Below are positions 16,501-25,268 of a DNA stretch of 64,000 nt, piece by piece (position 1 is the first letter of the stretch; every line of letters begins with the position of its first letter). Below the pieces are notes generated by a model. It did not search any database. It was not told the DNA's origin and saw only the letters and a program-made list of their open reading frames with translations. A program made the translations under genes and the position numbers. This DNA comes from a virus: positions 1-64,000 of IMG/VR virus record IMGVR_UViG_3300032268_000694; one strand, given 5' to 3'.

Positions 16501-17163
16501 ATGGCAATTTTAAATCCTACAACAGTAACTGTAGATGCAATATTAACCACGAAGGGCCGCGAATTATTGGCTCGTAACGATGGTTCATTTCAAATTACTC
16601 AATTCGCATTAGCTGATGATGAGATTGATTATACTTTATATAATCCTAATCACCCGTCAGGGTCTGCGTTCTATGGTGAAGCGATTGAAAAAACTCCTGT
16701 ATTAGAAGCTTTCCCTAATGAATCACAAATTATGCGTTACAAATTAGTAACTTTACCTCGTGGTACATCTAAATTACCAGTTATTAACCTTGGATATAAT
16801 ACAATTATATTACGCCAGGGTGCTTCATTAACAATTACTCCACAAACCTTAAATTATTTAGGTTCTACAAGTACATTTGAAGCAAATGGTTACACAGCTA
16901 CAATTGCTGACTCTCGTTTAGTATCTTCATTTACAGGTACAGGTATTACTTCAGCAACTCCTCCTGCAGGATTAAACACAACTACAGGAACTGTATTATC
17001 AGTAACTCAAATTGGTACTTCATTCACATTAACAGGTACAACAATTAATACATTATTTGGTTCTACTTTAACATCATTATCAACTACAATTACTGTAATT
17101 GGTAGAGATAGTGGTGCAAGAGTTACTATTCCTCTTAATATTCAAAAAGTATCAACAATCTAA
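16501..17163 (+). CDS. Tail/baseplate structural protein (220 aa)
   Basis: The N-terminal domain (VDAILTTKGRELLARNDGSF, then FALADDEIDYTLYNP) is of a type seen in virion proteins of T4-like environmental phages. The C-terminal half (about 120-220) is Thr/Ser-rich and beta-like, resembling an immunoglobulin-like domain. No enzymatic motif is visible. It lies 8 nt before another virion-type gene and shares that gene's Ser/Thr-rich style. Confidence 0.6.
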   Translation: MAILNPTTVTVDAILTTKGRELLARNDGSFQITQFALADDEIDYTLYNPNHPSGSAFYGEAIEKTPVLEAFPNESQIMRYKLVTLPRGTSKLPVINLGYNTIILRQGASLTITPQTLNYLGSTSTFEANGYTATIADSRLVSSFTGTGITSATPPAGLNTTTGTVLSVTQIGTSFTLTGTTINTLFGSTLTSLSTTITVIGRDSGARVTIPLNIQKVSTI

Positions 17164-17171
17164 TTTAACAT

Positions 17172-18173
17172 ATGTCATTCTCAAGATATAACACCGAAGA
17201 TTCAGTAATCAGCTCAGAAACCGTAGTACGTGGTTTATGGAGTGGAGATGCTAATAGTTTATCTACTTTTTTTACTCAAAGCGGATACACTGAATATTAT
17301 TTAGACGTATATAACCAAGACCCTACAACATCTGGTTCTTCAGTACAATTTTCAATCCAATATGGTAATTTAAATGGATCTGGATCTAATTTAATAAATT
17401 CAGGTATACCAAATGGGGGTTATACTCCATCTCGTGTAGTATATGGTGAATATAGAAATTTAGTTTTTGGAACTGAAACCCAAAACTTTAGCTTTGATAA
17501 TGGTACAACAACAGCAAAAGATATATTTGTAGTTAATGTTGCTCGTTCTCGTTATAAAGAATCTTTATTACCTGGTTCATTTAATTTAACTTTAAAAAGC
17601 GGTAGTAGTGTTATTTCATTAACTGATGATAGTGGAACTACAAGTTTAACTCGCTTTATTGGTGAAAATAAAGTATTCTATATTATTAGTGGAAGTAATG
17701 GTAATGCATATACTGCCGCTGCTTCATCTTCATACTATGGAATGATGTTTCCTGATCTTGATTTAGTTATATTAAACGCAACAGCTTCATCAACAGTATC
17801 TTTAACTAGTGTATTTGCCCCGTTAACATCTGCTACTTCATCAGTACAAAACAATCATTTAAAATTATTTAATTCTATTGTTACTGGATCTGCAACAGGT
17901 AGCTTTCAATTAAAATCATCAGAAACAGTATCTTCACGTTATTTCTTTACAAGAGTAAAAAATAGTGAATTTAACTATACTTCAAACCCATCTATTATAG
18001 ATGAAAATGGTAACTTATTATATACAACTTTAATTAATAATCCTCAAACATACGTTACTACAGTAGGTATGTATAATGATAATAATGAGTTATTAGCAGT
18101 AGCTAAGTTAAGTAAACCATTAACTAAGGACTTTACTAAAGAAGCTCTAATTAGAATCAAACTAGACTATTAA
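17172..18173 (+). CDS. Tail/baseplate protein with C-terminal adaptor domain
   Basis: A 333-residue protein starting MSFSRYNTEDSVISSETVVR. The middle is beta-rich and Ser/Gly-rich. The C-terminal segment (about 260-333) contains NSEFNYTSNPSI and VTTVGMYNDNNELLAVAKLS, ending in a beta strand. The same domain forms most of the small protein at 22023, so that gene is a paralog of this C-terminus. Domains of this type recur in tail proteins of marine phages. The role is probably structural, near the baseplate. Confidence 0.62.
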   Translation: MSFSRYNTEDSVISSETVVRGLWSGDANSLSTFFTQSGYTEYYLDVYNQDPTTSGSSVQFSIQYGNLNGSGSNLINSGIPNGGYTPSRVVYGEYRNLVFGTETQNFSFDNGTTTAKDIFVVNVARSRYKESLLPGSFNLTLKSGSSVISLTDDSGTTSLTRFIGENKVFYIISGSNGNAYTAAASSSYYGMMFPDLDLVILNATASSTVSLTSVFAPLTSATSSVQNNHLKLFNSIVTGSATGSFQLKSSETVSSRYFFTRVKNSEFNYTSNPSIIDENGNLLYTTLINNPQTYVTTVGMYNDNNELLAVAKLSKPLTKDFTKEALIRIKLDY

Positions 18174-18176
18174 TGC

Positions 18177-19673
18177 ATGTCTTCATTCAAAAAGTTAAGC
18201 AAATCAGACGTTACAGTAGTACCTTACAATGCTAACAAGCAATGGTTGTTAGACTACTGCCCTTATCCTACATCATCTGATCATTTAACTATTTATAAAG
18301 GCACAAATGTTACTGGTAGTTTTTCTTTAGACGATGATCCTGTTACTGAAAATCAATATGAAAGATTAGTTTACTCTCAAATTAATCAGTTATTTTATCA
18401 AGAATATACTACCTCCCTAGATACTAGTTCGTTAATGCTTTCACTTAACAACTACGAATCTGCATCTCAACAAAGACCAACTTCATCTTATTTCATATAC
18501 AACGACAGTAAGAATTTAATTACTTCCTTTCCTACAGGCTCTATGGAAGGAATTCGTGTATTAGCTGTTAATCAAGACATTTATGGTAATAAAGTATTAC
18601 CAAATCACTTTATTTTATCTTCATCTGCTTACTATGTAACTGATGATGGTTTTGGTAATTTATATGATACAAAATCCACAAAAAAGCATATTGGAAATAT
18701 GTTTTATGCTCACGGGTTAGGTATCATAACAGATCCAGATTATCAATTAATGTTTCCATTACCACCTTTAGCTAAAAATGATATTGCTTATTTTCTAGAT
18801 ACTGATTCTCCTAAAACTATCTTTCCATTAAATAATGACGATCCTAGAGGAGGAACATTAGTACCTAGTACTTTAACTTTATCTGGCAGTGCAGCTGATT
18901 TAGCATTTTGGACTAATAATGGTAATGGAACTGTTACCTTAAATTCATCAGTTGTTGGAACATATGTAATTTACTATACTGTAGAATCTAGTTATAGTTG
19001 TGGTAACATTCCAAGTAATAAAGGTAAAATAGCAGTAAATGTAAGTATAACATTAGTACAACCCACAACTAGTACAACTACAACCACCACAACACTAGCA
19101 CCAACAACTAGTACAACTACAACCACCACAACACTAGCACCAACAACAACTACAACAACAACAACAACTACAACAACAACGGAGCCACCAACAACCACTA
19201 CAACTACTAGTACTACTACAACAACTACTACGGCACCACCAACCACAACTACTAGTACAACTACAACTACAACAACTGAGGCGCCAACACAATTGATAAT
19301 AACTTACGCGGCCAATGGTGCTAATATAAGGTTAGAAGCAAATGCGTTAGCAACATTAACTGAAACCATTGAGTTCCAAGTTATTAAGTCAGAAAGCCAT
19401 ACCTATGATTCTGCTAATTGTAGTACAGGAGAAACAATACCAAATAATTTAAACACAACGCAAATAGCTACAATTGCTTCTGGTACTACATTTGGTGCAA
19501 GTGCAGATATAACAGCAATAGGTACACTACAATCTACTAAAATAGATTCAGTAACAATAGTTTGGTCAGATACAACATCAATTTTTGTATCTAGTAATAA
19601 TACTATTATTACATCACCAATAACAGGAAAGAATTATAAAGTAACTAATGTTGATATGTGTACTCCTCTTTAA
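18177..19673 (+). CDS. Virion protein with mucin-like threonine tract
   Basis: A 498-residue protein. The N-terminal domain (about residues 1-285: MSSFKKLSKSDVTVVPYNAN, ending with a beta sandwich) looks like a virion structural domain. Residues about 297-371 are almost only Thr with Ser, Ala, Pro and Leu (TTTSTTTTTTTLAP units). The last 125 residues form another beta-rich domain with two Cys. The tract should be an extended, flexible or glycosylated linker. The DNA of the tract is repetitive (exact 39-bp duplication at 19065) and so prone to length change. Three glycosyltransferase-like genes follow directly, suggesting O-glycosylation of the tract; this is inference. Confidence 0.7.
   Translation: MSSFKKLSKSDVTVVPYNANKQWLLDYCPYPTSSDHLTIYKGTNVTGSFSLDDDPVTENQYERLVYSQINQLFYQEYTTSLDTSSLMLSLNNYESASQQRPTSSYFIYNDSKNLITSFPTGSMEGIRVLAVNQDIYGNKVLPNHFILSSSAYYVTDDGFGNLYDTKSTKKHIGNMFYAHGLGIITDPDYQLMFPLPPLAKNDIAYFLDTDSPKTIFPLNNDDPRGGTLVPSTLTLSGSAADLAFWTNNGNGTVTLNSSVVGTYVIYYTVESSYSCGNIPSNKGKIAVNVSITLVQPTTSTTTTTTTLAPTTSTTTTTTTLAPTTTTTTTTTTTTTEPPTTTTTTSTTTTTTTAPPTTTTSTTTTTTTEAPTQLIITYAANGANIRLEANALATLTETIEFQVIKSESHTYDSANCSTGETIPNNLNTTQIATIASGTTFGASADITAIGTLQSTKIDSVTIVWSDTTSIFVSSNNTIITSPITGKNYKVTNVDMCTPL
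19065..19142 (+). repeat. Two perfect 39-bp tandem repeats in the Thr tract
   Basis: 19065-19103 and 19104-19142 are identical. The low-complexity ACA/ACT codon tract continues to about 19290. Confidence 0.9.
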
Positions 19674-19715
19674 TAAAGAATTTGGAGTTATAAATTAAGA
19701 TAATTATATTAGGTT

Positions 19716-20675
19716 ATGAAAAATTTACGTTATATTTGCGTTCAACCTCGCATATTATACTATGCATGGCAGGTTGAAGTAATGATTAATAATTTCATTA
19801 AACATGGAATCAACCCAAATAACATAGATATTCTTGTTGCTTGGAATCCTAATGATAAAACATCAGAACCAGAAAATATAGAAGTATGGAATAAATTAGC
19901 TTCACATTATAGTTCGGTTCGTTTCTTCTTTTATGAAGATACAAGACAACAACCCATATACTATATTTCATCTGTGCGCCCCAACATATTAAAGCAGCAT
20001 TTTAAAGCGCATCCTGAACTGGAATCTGAGGCGATCTTCTATCATGATTGTGATATTGTATTTTCTAAACCACCCGATTTTAATGCGTTTTTAAGCGATG
20101 ATATTTGGTATTTAAGCAACACAAATTCATATATTAATTATGATTACATCATATCTAAAGGACAAGATGTATATGATAAAATGTGTGAAATTACTGAAAT
20201 GCATCCAATTATACCACGTTTAATGAATTCAAATTCAGGTGGTGCTCAATATATAATGAAAAATATTGATTGGACATTCTGGGAATCTGTTGAACATGAT
20301 AGTGAAAAACTATTTAAAGAAATTACTGAATTAAATAATATTAAAAAAACAGCTGATCCTAACTATCATGAATTACAAATATGGTGTGCTGATATGTGGG
20401 CTGTGCTTTGGAATGGTTGGTTAGAAGGAAATGAAACTAAAGTAGTACCTGAAATGGATTTTAGTTGGGCTACTGATTCTATCAGTAGATGGAGTGAAAC
20501 TACTATATATCATAATGCAGGTGCAACTTGTGAAAGTCAAGGAACTTTTTATAAAGCATTATATATGAATACATTGCCTTATGATTTAGATATAGAAAAA
20601 TTTAATAAAGAAAAAAATTGTTATAATTACGTTTTAGAAATCCAAGAAACAGCTAAAAAATCATGTCTAATATAG
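19716..20675 (+). CDS. Glycosyltransferase-like protein (GT-A type)
   Basis: A 319-residue protein beginning MKNLRYICVQPRILYYAWQV. A GT-A-like nucleotide-sugar fold is suggested by the D-C-D motif in F-Y-H-D-C-D-I-V-F (about residue 113), a hydrophobic strand before it, and the acidic E-M-D-F-S-W and Y-H-N-A-G segments near the C-terminus. It probably transfers a sugar from a nucleotide donor in the cytoplasm. It follows the Thr-rich virion protein by 42 nt and overlaps the next glycosyltransferase by 13 nt. The exact family is unclear. Confidence 0.65.
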   Translation: MKNLRYICVQPRILYYAWQVEVMINNFIKHGINPNNIDILVAWNPNDKTSEPENIEVWNKLASHYSSVRFFFYEDTRQQPIYYISSVRPNILKQHFKAHPELESEAIFYHDCDIVFSKPPDFNAFLSDDIWYLSNTNSYINYDYIISKGQDVYDKMCEITEMHPIIPRLMNSNSGGAQYIMKNIDWTFWESVEHDSEKLFKEITELNNIKKTADPNYHELQIWCADMWAVLWNGWLEGNETKVVPEMDFSWATDSISRWSETTIYHNAGATCESQGTFYKALYMNTLPYDLDIEKFNKEKNCYNYVLEIQETAKKSCLI

Positions 20676-21418
20676 GAATTGTTATACTAGCAACTAATGC
20701 TTATTTTGTTTTAGGAATTAGATTTATTAAAAAATTTATGCACCATTATAAAGGTGATAAACACATTACTTTTCATTTCTACTCAGATACCAATCCAAAT
20801 CCATATCTTCAAGAAGAAATTGATGTAAGATTTTATCCTGAATCTCATTCTAATTGGGTTGAAGGTACAAATTCTAAATTTAAAAATGTTATTATATTAG
20901 AAAATAGTGACAGTGATTATCTATATTATTTTGACGCTGATACAAACATAAGTAAAGATTTTACTGAAGATTGGTTTCTAGGTGATTTAGTAGGTGGTGA
21001 ACATTTTGGAAATAGATCATTTTTATCTAATGGTAAAGGTTTTGATAGATTCCTACAGTCTAAAGCTTACGTACCTGAAGATAGCCAATTACCTTATACT
21101 TACCATTATGGTGCTTTTTTTGGAGGTAAAAAAGATCGTGTGATTGAATTTTGTAAAACATTAAGAGAATGGCAATTAGAAGATAAAAAAATACCATATG
21201 AACCTGGAGTAAATGATGAAAGTTATATTAACACTTATTTTCATTTTAATCCACCATATACAGTCCCTTGTGAAAATTTTATGTTTGACATTAGTGATAA
21301 AGGAGGGTTAGGAGAAACTAGAGATACATCTTTAAATATAGATCATCATAAAAAAACTTTATTAGAAAATAAAGATACATTATTTAATATACAAAACAAT
21401 ACAATTGTATGGTTATAA
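20663..21418 (+). CDS. GT6-like glycosyltransferase
   Basis: A 251-residue protein resembling family GT6 (the family of animal ABO and alpha-1,3-galactosyl transferases, also found in some bacteria and phages). It starts NIGIVILATNAYFVLGIRFI. The D-A-D motif is in Y-Y-F-D-A-D-T-N (about residue 91). Y-H-Y-G-A-F-F-G-G and later D-E-S-Y-I-N-T-Y-F match the family's acceptor-binding and catalytic segments. There is no membrane anchor, as expected for bacterial and phage forms. It overlaps both neighbouring glycosyltransferases, so the three are co-translated. Confidence 0.78.
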   Translation: MSNIGIVILATNAYFVLGIRFIKKFMHHYKGDKHITFHFYSDTNPNPYLQEEIDVRFYPESHSNWVEGTNSKFKNVIILENSDSDYLYYFDADTNISKDFTEDWFLGDLVGGEHFGNRSFLSNGKGFDRFLQSKAYVPEDSQLPYTYHYGAFFGGKKDRVIEFCKTLREWQLEDKKIPYEPGVNDESYINTYFHFNPPYTVPCENFMFDISDKGGLGETRDTSLNIDHHKKTLLENKDTLFNIQNNTIVWL

Positions 21419-22035
21419 ATTTTAAAGATATTTATTTTTACTACCTTAACTATGAAGGTTATACTGATAGAAGGATAGAAATGGATAATATGTTAAATGA
21501 TTGGGGTGTAAATTACGATAGAATACCAAATAATATAGATCTACCTTTAAGACAAGATAGAATAACAGTAGGTCATATAAAATTATTAGAACAAGCTATT
21601 ACTAATAATATTTTTCCATTTATTGTAATGGATGATGATATTAAACCTATTAATGACTTTCCAAAAGATATTAATATACCAAACGATACAGATATTATAT
21701 TTTTAGGAGGGAGTTTATACAATTGTGGCGGAATTAAACCCGATATGTACATAACACAACATAATGATGATTTTTATAGAGTCTATTATATGTTAGGCCT
21801 AACTCCTTCTCTTATCCCCAACCTAAAATCAGCACAATTATTATTAAAATTTTTACAAGATTCTTTACAAACTGGTGAATTTTGTGATATTGTCATAACC
21901 ATGCATAGTAAAGAATATATTTATCTTACCCCTAAAAACGGACCATACTTCTATCAAAATAATTATAATGAACCAGTAACTAAATTTTTATGGAAAGATA
22001 ATTTAGACAAATATTTATACCCATGCCAGCAGTAG
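21409..22035 (+). CDS. GT25-like glycosyltransferase
   Basis: A 208-residue protein with the pattern of family GT25 (LPS-type glycosyltransferases): Y-Y-L-N-Y-E-G-Y-T-D-R-R near the N-terminus, G-H-I-K-L-L-E-Q-A as the conserved helix, and F-I-V-M-D-D-D-I-K-P (about residues 71-80) as the acidic metal-binding motif. It is slightly shorter than typical members. It overlaps the upstream gene by 10 nt and the downstream small tail protein by 13 nt. This places it in one translational unit with a virion protein. Confidence 0.75.
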   Translation: MVINFKDIYFYYLNYEGYTDRRIEMDNMLNDWGVNYDRIPNNIDLPLRQDRITVGHIKLLEQAITNNIFPFIVMDDDIKPINDFPKDINIPNDTDIIFLGGSLYNCGGIKPDMYITQHNDDFYRVYYMLGLTPSLIPNLKSAQLLLKFLQDSLQTGEFCDIVITMHSKEYIYLTPKNGPYFYQNNYNEPVTKFLWKDNLDKYLYPCQQ

Positions 22036-22334
22036 TACACACAGGATCATTCACAACATCATTTAAAAATGAACATACTATCTACGAAAACGAAATTCGT
22101 TGTTTGGTAAAGGAAAGTGATTACAATTTATCATACAACCCAACATTAGTGTCAGGTAGTTATGAAAGTGGATCCTTAAAGAATTTTGCTACTGCTTCTA
22201 CTTTCTATACTTACGCTACAACATTAGGATTATACGATGATGATAATCAATTATTAGCTGTTGCTAAATTAGGTAAACCAATTATGATGTCACCTGATAC
22301 AGACATGACGTTTGTAGTCAAGTATGACGCATAA
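22023..22334 (+). CDS. Small tail protein, paralog of the 17172 C-terminus
   Basis: A 103-residue protein. The segment with SDYNLSYNPTL and the strand TTLGLYDDDNQLLAVAKLGK align with the C-terminal domain of the protein at 17172 (NSEFNYTSNPSI and VTTVGMYNDNNELLAVAKLS). It is therefore probably a free-standing copy of that tail or baseplate domain. It overlaps the GT25-like gene by 13 nt, which ties the glycosyltransferase block to the tail genes. Confidence 0.65.
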   Translation: MPAVVHTGSFTTSFKNEHTIYENEIRCLVKESDYNLSYNPTLVSGSYESGSLKNFATASTFYTYATTLGLYDDDNQLLAVAKLGKPIMMSPDTDMTFVVKYDA

Positions 22335-22348
22335 AATAAATTTTAGTT

Positions 22349-22792
22349 ATGTTACAAACATCTGATCCTCTATATGTTGAGGATTTAATTAACAATCCTG
22401 ATTTCAATATTGATGACTATTGTGGTTATGTCTATATGACATGTCATAATTTAACAGGTCGTAGCTATATTGGTAAAAAAGCATTTCAACATACCACAAC
22501 TAAAAAATTGGGTAAGAAAGAACTAGCTGAAATTCCTGTTACTAGAGGTAAACGCCCCACTAAAAAGACAGTAATTAAGGAAAGTGATTGGAAAACATAT
22601 TATGGTTCTAACACTGAAGTGAAGTCATTACCTAAAGACGAAATGGTTCGTATAGTATTGCGTTTATGCAAAACAAAAAAAGAACTAACATACTACGAAA
22701 CAAAATTCCTATTTGATTATAACGTGTTGGAAAACGACATTTATATGAATGATAATATATTAGGTAAATTCTATCGAAAAGACTTGTTATAG
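22349..22792 (+). CDS. GIY-YIG-like endonuclease
   Basis: A 147-residue protein. C-G-Y-V-Y-M-T-C-H-N-L-T-G-R-S-Y-I-G-K-K fits a GIY-YIG core in which the first motif is degenerate (GYVY) and the second is YIG. It is followed by the S-D-W-K-T-Y-Y-G-S segment and the helix ending KTKKELTYYETKFLF, whose Glu could be the metal ligand. Such small proteins are frequent in T4-like phages and are candidate DNA nucleases; it may be free-standing and homing-related. It precedes the primase gene. Activity is inferred. Confidence 0.65.
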   Translation: MLQTSDPLYVEDLINNPDFNIDDYCGYVYMTCHNLTGRSYIGKKAFQHTTTKKLGKKELAEIPVTRGKRPTKKTVIKESDWKTYYGSNTEVKSLPKDEMVRIVLRLCKTKKELTYYETKFLFDYNVLENDIYMNDNILGKFYRKDLL

Positions 22793-22804
22793 GCAAGATA
22801 GAGT

Positions 22805-22814
22805 CGTATATTTG
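22805..22814 (+). promoter_or_regulatory. Bacteroidota-like -7 box CGTATATTTG
   Basis: TATATTTG is a full match to TAnnTTTG and ends 5 nt before the primase ATG at 22820. With CGTATATT it resembles the early boxes rather than the late ATATTTAT, which fits a replication gene. Confidence 0.55.
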
Positions 22815-22819
22815 AGGTT

Positions 22820-23770
22820 ATGGATAATACAGCTTTGCTATTTCTAACTGAATCGGTGCTAGGCAAGGGACAATCTACAAGCAAAGGTAACTATGCTTTT
22901 AAATGTCCATTTTGTACCCATCATAAAAACAAGATGGAAATTAGTATGCGCACAACAGAAAAGAAAGAAAATTTCTGGCATTGTTGGGTGTGTGGAGCTA
23001 AAGGTAAAACATTATTATCATTATTTAAGAAAATCAAAGCACCAACTGCTAAAATAGCAGAATTAAACATATTAGTAGTACCAAATAAAGCATACCAGCA
23101 AACTGAAAAAGGTGCTCTTGAACTACCTAAAGAATTTATTGCGTTTGATAATCAGGAAAAATTTGTAACTGATAGAGTTGCTCAAATTGAATTAAAACAC
23201 GCTCTTAAATTTTTAAGAAGAAGAGGTATTACCATAGACGATATTACAAAATACAATATAGGCTTTTGTAAGGACGGAAAATACGGCGGTAGAGTGATTA
23301 TACCATCGTTTGATGAATTAGGAAAGCTTAATTATTTTATAGCTAGAGATTACAAAGACGAAGCTAGTCAAAAATATAAAAATCCTCCTGTTGCCTCTAA
23401 AGAAATTATAGGATGGGAGTTATTTATAAACTGGGATGCACCAATTATACTTGTTGAAGGTATTTTTGATGCTCTAACTATCAAACGAAACGTCATTCCT
23501 TTGTTTGGTAAGGTATTGCACGATAAACTAATGCAAAAGTTAGTTATGTCTTCTGTTAATAGAATTTATATTGCTTTAGACCAAGACGCAAGACGAGATG
23601 CTTTAAAACAAGCAGAAAAACTTATGTCATATGGTAAAGAAGTATACATGGTAGAATTAGAAGGTAAAGACGCTAATGAAATTGGTTTTGAAGCATTTTT
23701 AAACACAATTGAGCAAACACAACCACTGACATTTCAGAGTTTGCTTGAAAAAAAACTACAATTAATATGA
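22820..23770 (+). CDS. DNA primase (DnaG/gp61 type)
   Basis: A 316-residue primase, close in size to T4 gp61 (342). An N-terminal zinc-binding domain has C29-P-F-C32 and a second pair in H-C-W-V-C-G (about residues 54-57). A TOPRIM domain follows, with I-L-V-E-G-I-F-D-A-L (about 213) carrying the catalytic Glu and I-A-L-D-Q-D-A-R (about 252) carrying the D-x-D. It makes RNA primers for lagging-strand synthesis with the phage helicase, which is not in this window. It overlaps the exonuclease gene by 4 nt (ATGA). Confidence 0.9.
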   Translation: MDNTALLFLTESVLGKGQSTSKGNYAFKCPFCTHHKNKMEISMRTTEKKENFWHCWVCGAKGKTLLSLFKKIKAPTAKIAELNILVVPNKAYQQTEKGALELPKEFIAFDNQEKFVTDRVAQIELKHALKFLRRRGITIDDITKYNIGFCKDGKYGGRVIIPSFDELGKLNYFIARDYKDEASQKYKNPPVASKEIIGWELFINWDAPIILVEGIFDALTIKRNVIPLFGKVLHDKLMQKLVMSSVNRIYIALDQDARRDALKQAEKLMSYGKEVYMVELEGKDANEIGFEAFLNTIEQTQPLTFQSLLEKKLQLI

Positions 23771-24549
23771 TTGACAAAAATTCAAACATTATAAAAGATC
23801 CTAAAATCAAGCGTATCGTTGAATATGCTGAAGGGGATAAACAAGTAAATGTATTAGATTCTAGATTCTACAGACGTGAAGGTAACTATTACCCATCCGT
23901 AACATCTGTTTTAAATTATTTTCCTAAAAATCAATTTTTCCATTCTTGGTTAAAAGATGTAGGACATAATAGCGAAATTATTGCTAATAAAGCAGCTGGT
24001 GAAGGTACTCAAGTACACCATGCTGTAGATGCTTTTTTAAACGGACAAGAAATTACTTGGATTGATGAGTACGGAAATGCTAAATATAATTTAGATGTTT
24101 GGAGAATGATTTTACGTTTTGCCGATTTCTGGAACACACACAAACCAGAATTGATTGCAACTGAATACCATTTATTTTCAGACGAGCACAAATACGCAGG
24201 TACTGCGGATTTAGTTGTTAGATTGTTTGATAATATATGGTTGCTAGATCTCAAGACATCGAACAGTTTACATACGTCTTATGATTTACAACTAGCTGCT
24301 TACGCTCAAGCATGGAATGAAACACATGATGAGAAAGTAACTCATACAGGTATTTTATGGGTTAAAGCAAGTACTCGTGGAGAGGGAAAGAACGGAAAGA
24401 TACAGGGTAAAGGATGGGAATTAAAGTTCGTAAACGACATTGAAAAGAATTTTAAAATGTTTAAAAATATATACGAAATATATACTTTAGAAAATCCTGA
24501 TTTCAAACCAATGACTGAATTATTACCAACGTCTGTTAAAATATCTTAA
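23767..24549 (+). CDS. PD-(D/E)XK exonuclease, Cas4/RecB-like
   Basis: A 260-residue nuclease. Motifs in order: Y-P-S-V-T-S-V-L near residue 42, G-E-G-T-Q-V-H-H-A-V-D (about 79), Y-A-G-T-A-D-L-V (metal Asp) and W-L-L-D-L-K-T-S-N (catalytic D-x-K), then Y-D-L-Q-L-A-A-Y-A, the QxxxY motif of RecB/Cas4-family nucleases. It probably processes DNA ends in replication or recombination. It is translationally coupled to the primase. Confidence 0.85.
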   Translation: MIDKNSNIIKDPKIKRIVEYAEGDKQVNVLDSRFYRREGNYYPSVTSVLNYFPKNQFFHSWLKDVGHNSEIIANKAAGEGTQVHHAVDAFLNGQEITWIDEYGNAKYNLDVWRMILRFADFWNTHKPELIATEYHLFSDEHKYAGTADLVVRLFDNIWLLDLKTSNSLHTSYDLQLAAYAQAWNETHDEKVTHTGILWVKASTRGEGKNGKIQGKGWELKFVNDIEKNFKMFKNIYEIYTLENPDFKPMTELLPTSVKIS

Positions 24550-24551
24550 GG

Positions 24552-24559
24552 ATATTTAT
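24552..24559 (+). promoter_or_regulatory. Late-type box ATATTTAT, 4 nt from start
   Basis: The box ends 4 nt before the GTG at 24564. The close spacing suggests a leaderless or very short leader. Confidence 0.45.
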
Positions 24560-24563
24560 TTGT

Positions 24564-25268
24564 GTGAAAAATAACCAATTTACTATAGTCATTCCTTGCA
24601 AAAACGAAGGCATAAACATATATGATTGTTTAGGATTCATTTGTAAACAAAAAGGAATAGGAAAAACTAGAGTTATCATTGCTGATAGTTCTGACGATAA
24701 AGAATCATTACATTGGTTATATAAAGCTAAAATAGATTTTAAATATTTTCTTAATATAGAAATTATTAAAGGGGGGTATCCAGCTAAAGCACGCCTTAAA
24801 GGTTCGAAATTAGTTGATACCCCTTATATATTATTTTTAGATGCTGATATAATGTTACTACATGATAAATTATTATATAATATACTAAATTTTAAGTTAG
24901 ATTTATTAACAGTACCTTTTCAAACTGAAAAAGGATGGAATTGGGTATTTCGTGTATTCGATATATTTCAAAACTTAAGTATAAAATTAGGTACACCATT
25001 TGCCGTAGGTGGTTTTCAATATTGGAATACTCAAAAATATTGGAAATTAGGAGGATATAAAGCAGATGAATTATTTGCAGAAGATTATTCATTGTCATCT
25101 AAAGTAAAACCACATCGTTTTCAAATATATAAAACAAAAAGTATATTTACATCAGCAAGACGTTTCAAAAAGAAAGGTATTGGTTATATGTTTTGGATTA
25201 TGATTAAAAGCTATATTAATCGAAATAATCCAGAATTCTTTAAACATCACCATAACTATTGGAACTAA
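24564..25268 (+). CDS. Family 2 glycosyltransferase
   Basis: A 234-residue GT2 protein, started at GTG directly after a late-type box. The N-terminus F-T-I-V-I-P-C-K-N-E-G is the usual nucleotide-sugar strand. I-L-F-L-D-A-D-I-M (about residue 90) is the metal-binding D-A-D, and F-A-V-G-G-F-Q-Y-W then F-A-E-D-Y-S-L provide the acceptor loop and catalytic ED motif. A basic C-terminal amphipathic region (ARRFKKKGIGYMFWIMIKSY) may touch the membrane. It is co-transcribed with a membrane protein and an LpxH-like phosphoesterase, suggesting action on a host lipid-linked glycan. Confidence 0.8.
   Translation: MKNNQFTIVIPCKNEGINIYDCLGFICKQKGIGKTRVIIADSSDDKESLHWLYKAKIDFKYFLNIEIIKGGYPAKARLKGSKLVDTPYILFLDADIMLLHDKLLYNILNFKLDLLTVPFQTEKGWNWVFRVFDIFQNLSIKLGTPFAVGGFQYWNTQKYWKLGGYKADELFAEDYSLSSKVKPHRFQIYKTKSIFTSARRFKKKGIGYMFWIMIKSYINRNNPEFFKHHHNYWN

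Noticed and set aside
18992-19246. Minus-strand Val-rich open frame
   Set aside because: It is the complement of the Thr-codon tract (ACA/ACT read as Val and Gly codons), so it is a composition artefact.
19716-22035. Glycosyltransferases as modifiers of phage DNA (like T4 alpha/beta-glucosyltransferases)
   Set aside because: The motifs fit GT6 and GT25, not the T4 DNA glucosyltransferases, and no hydroxymethylpyrimidine synthesis gene is present in the window. Still possible if such genes lie elsewhere.
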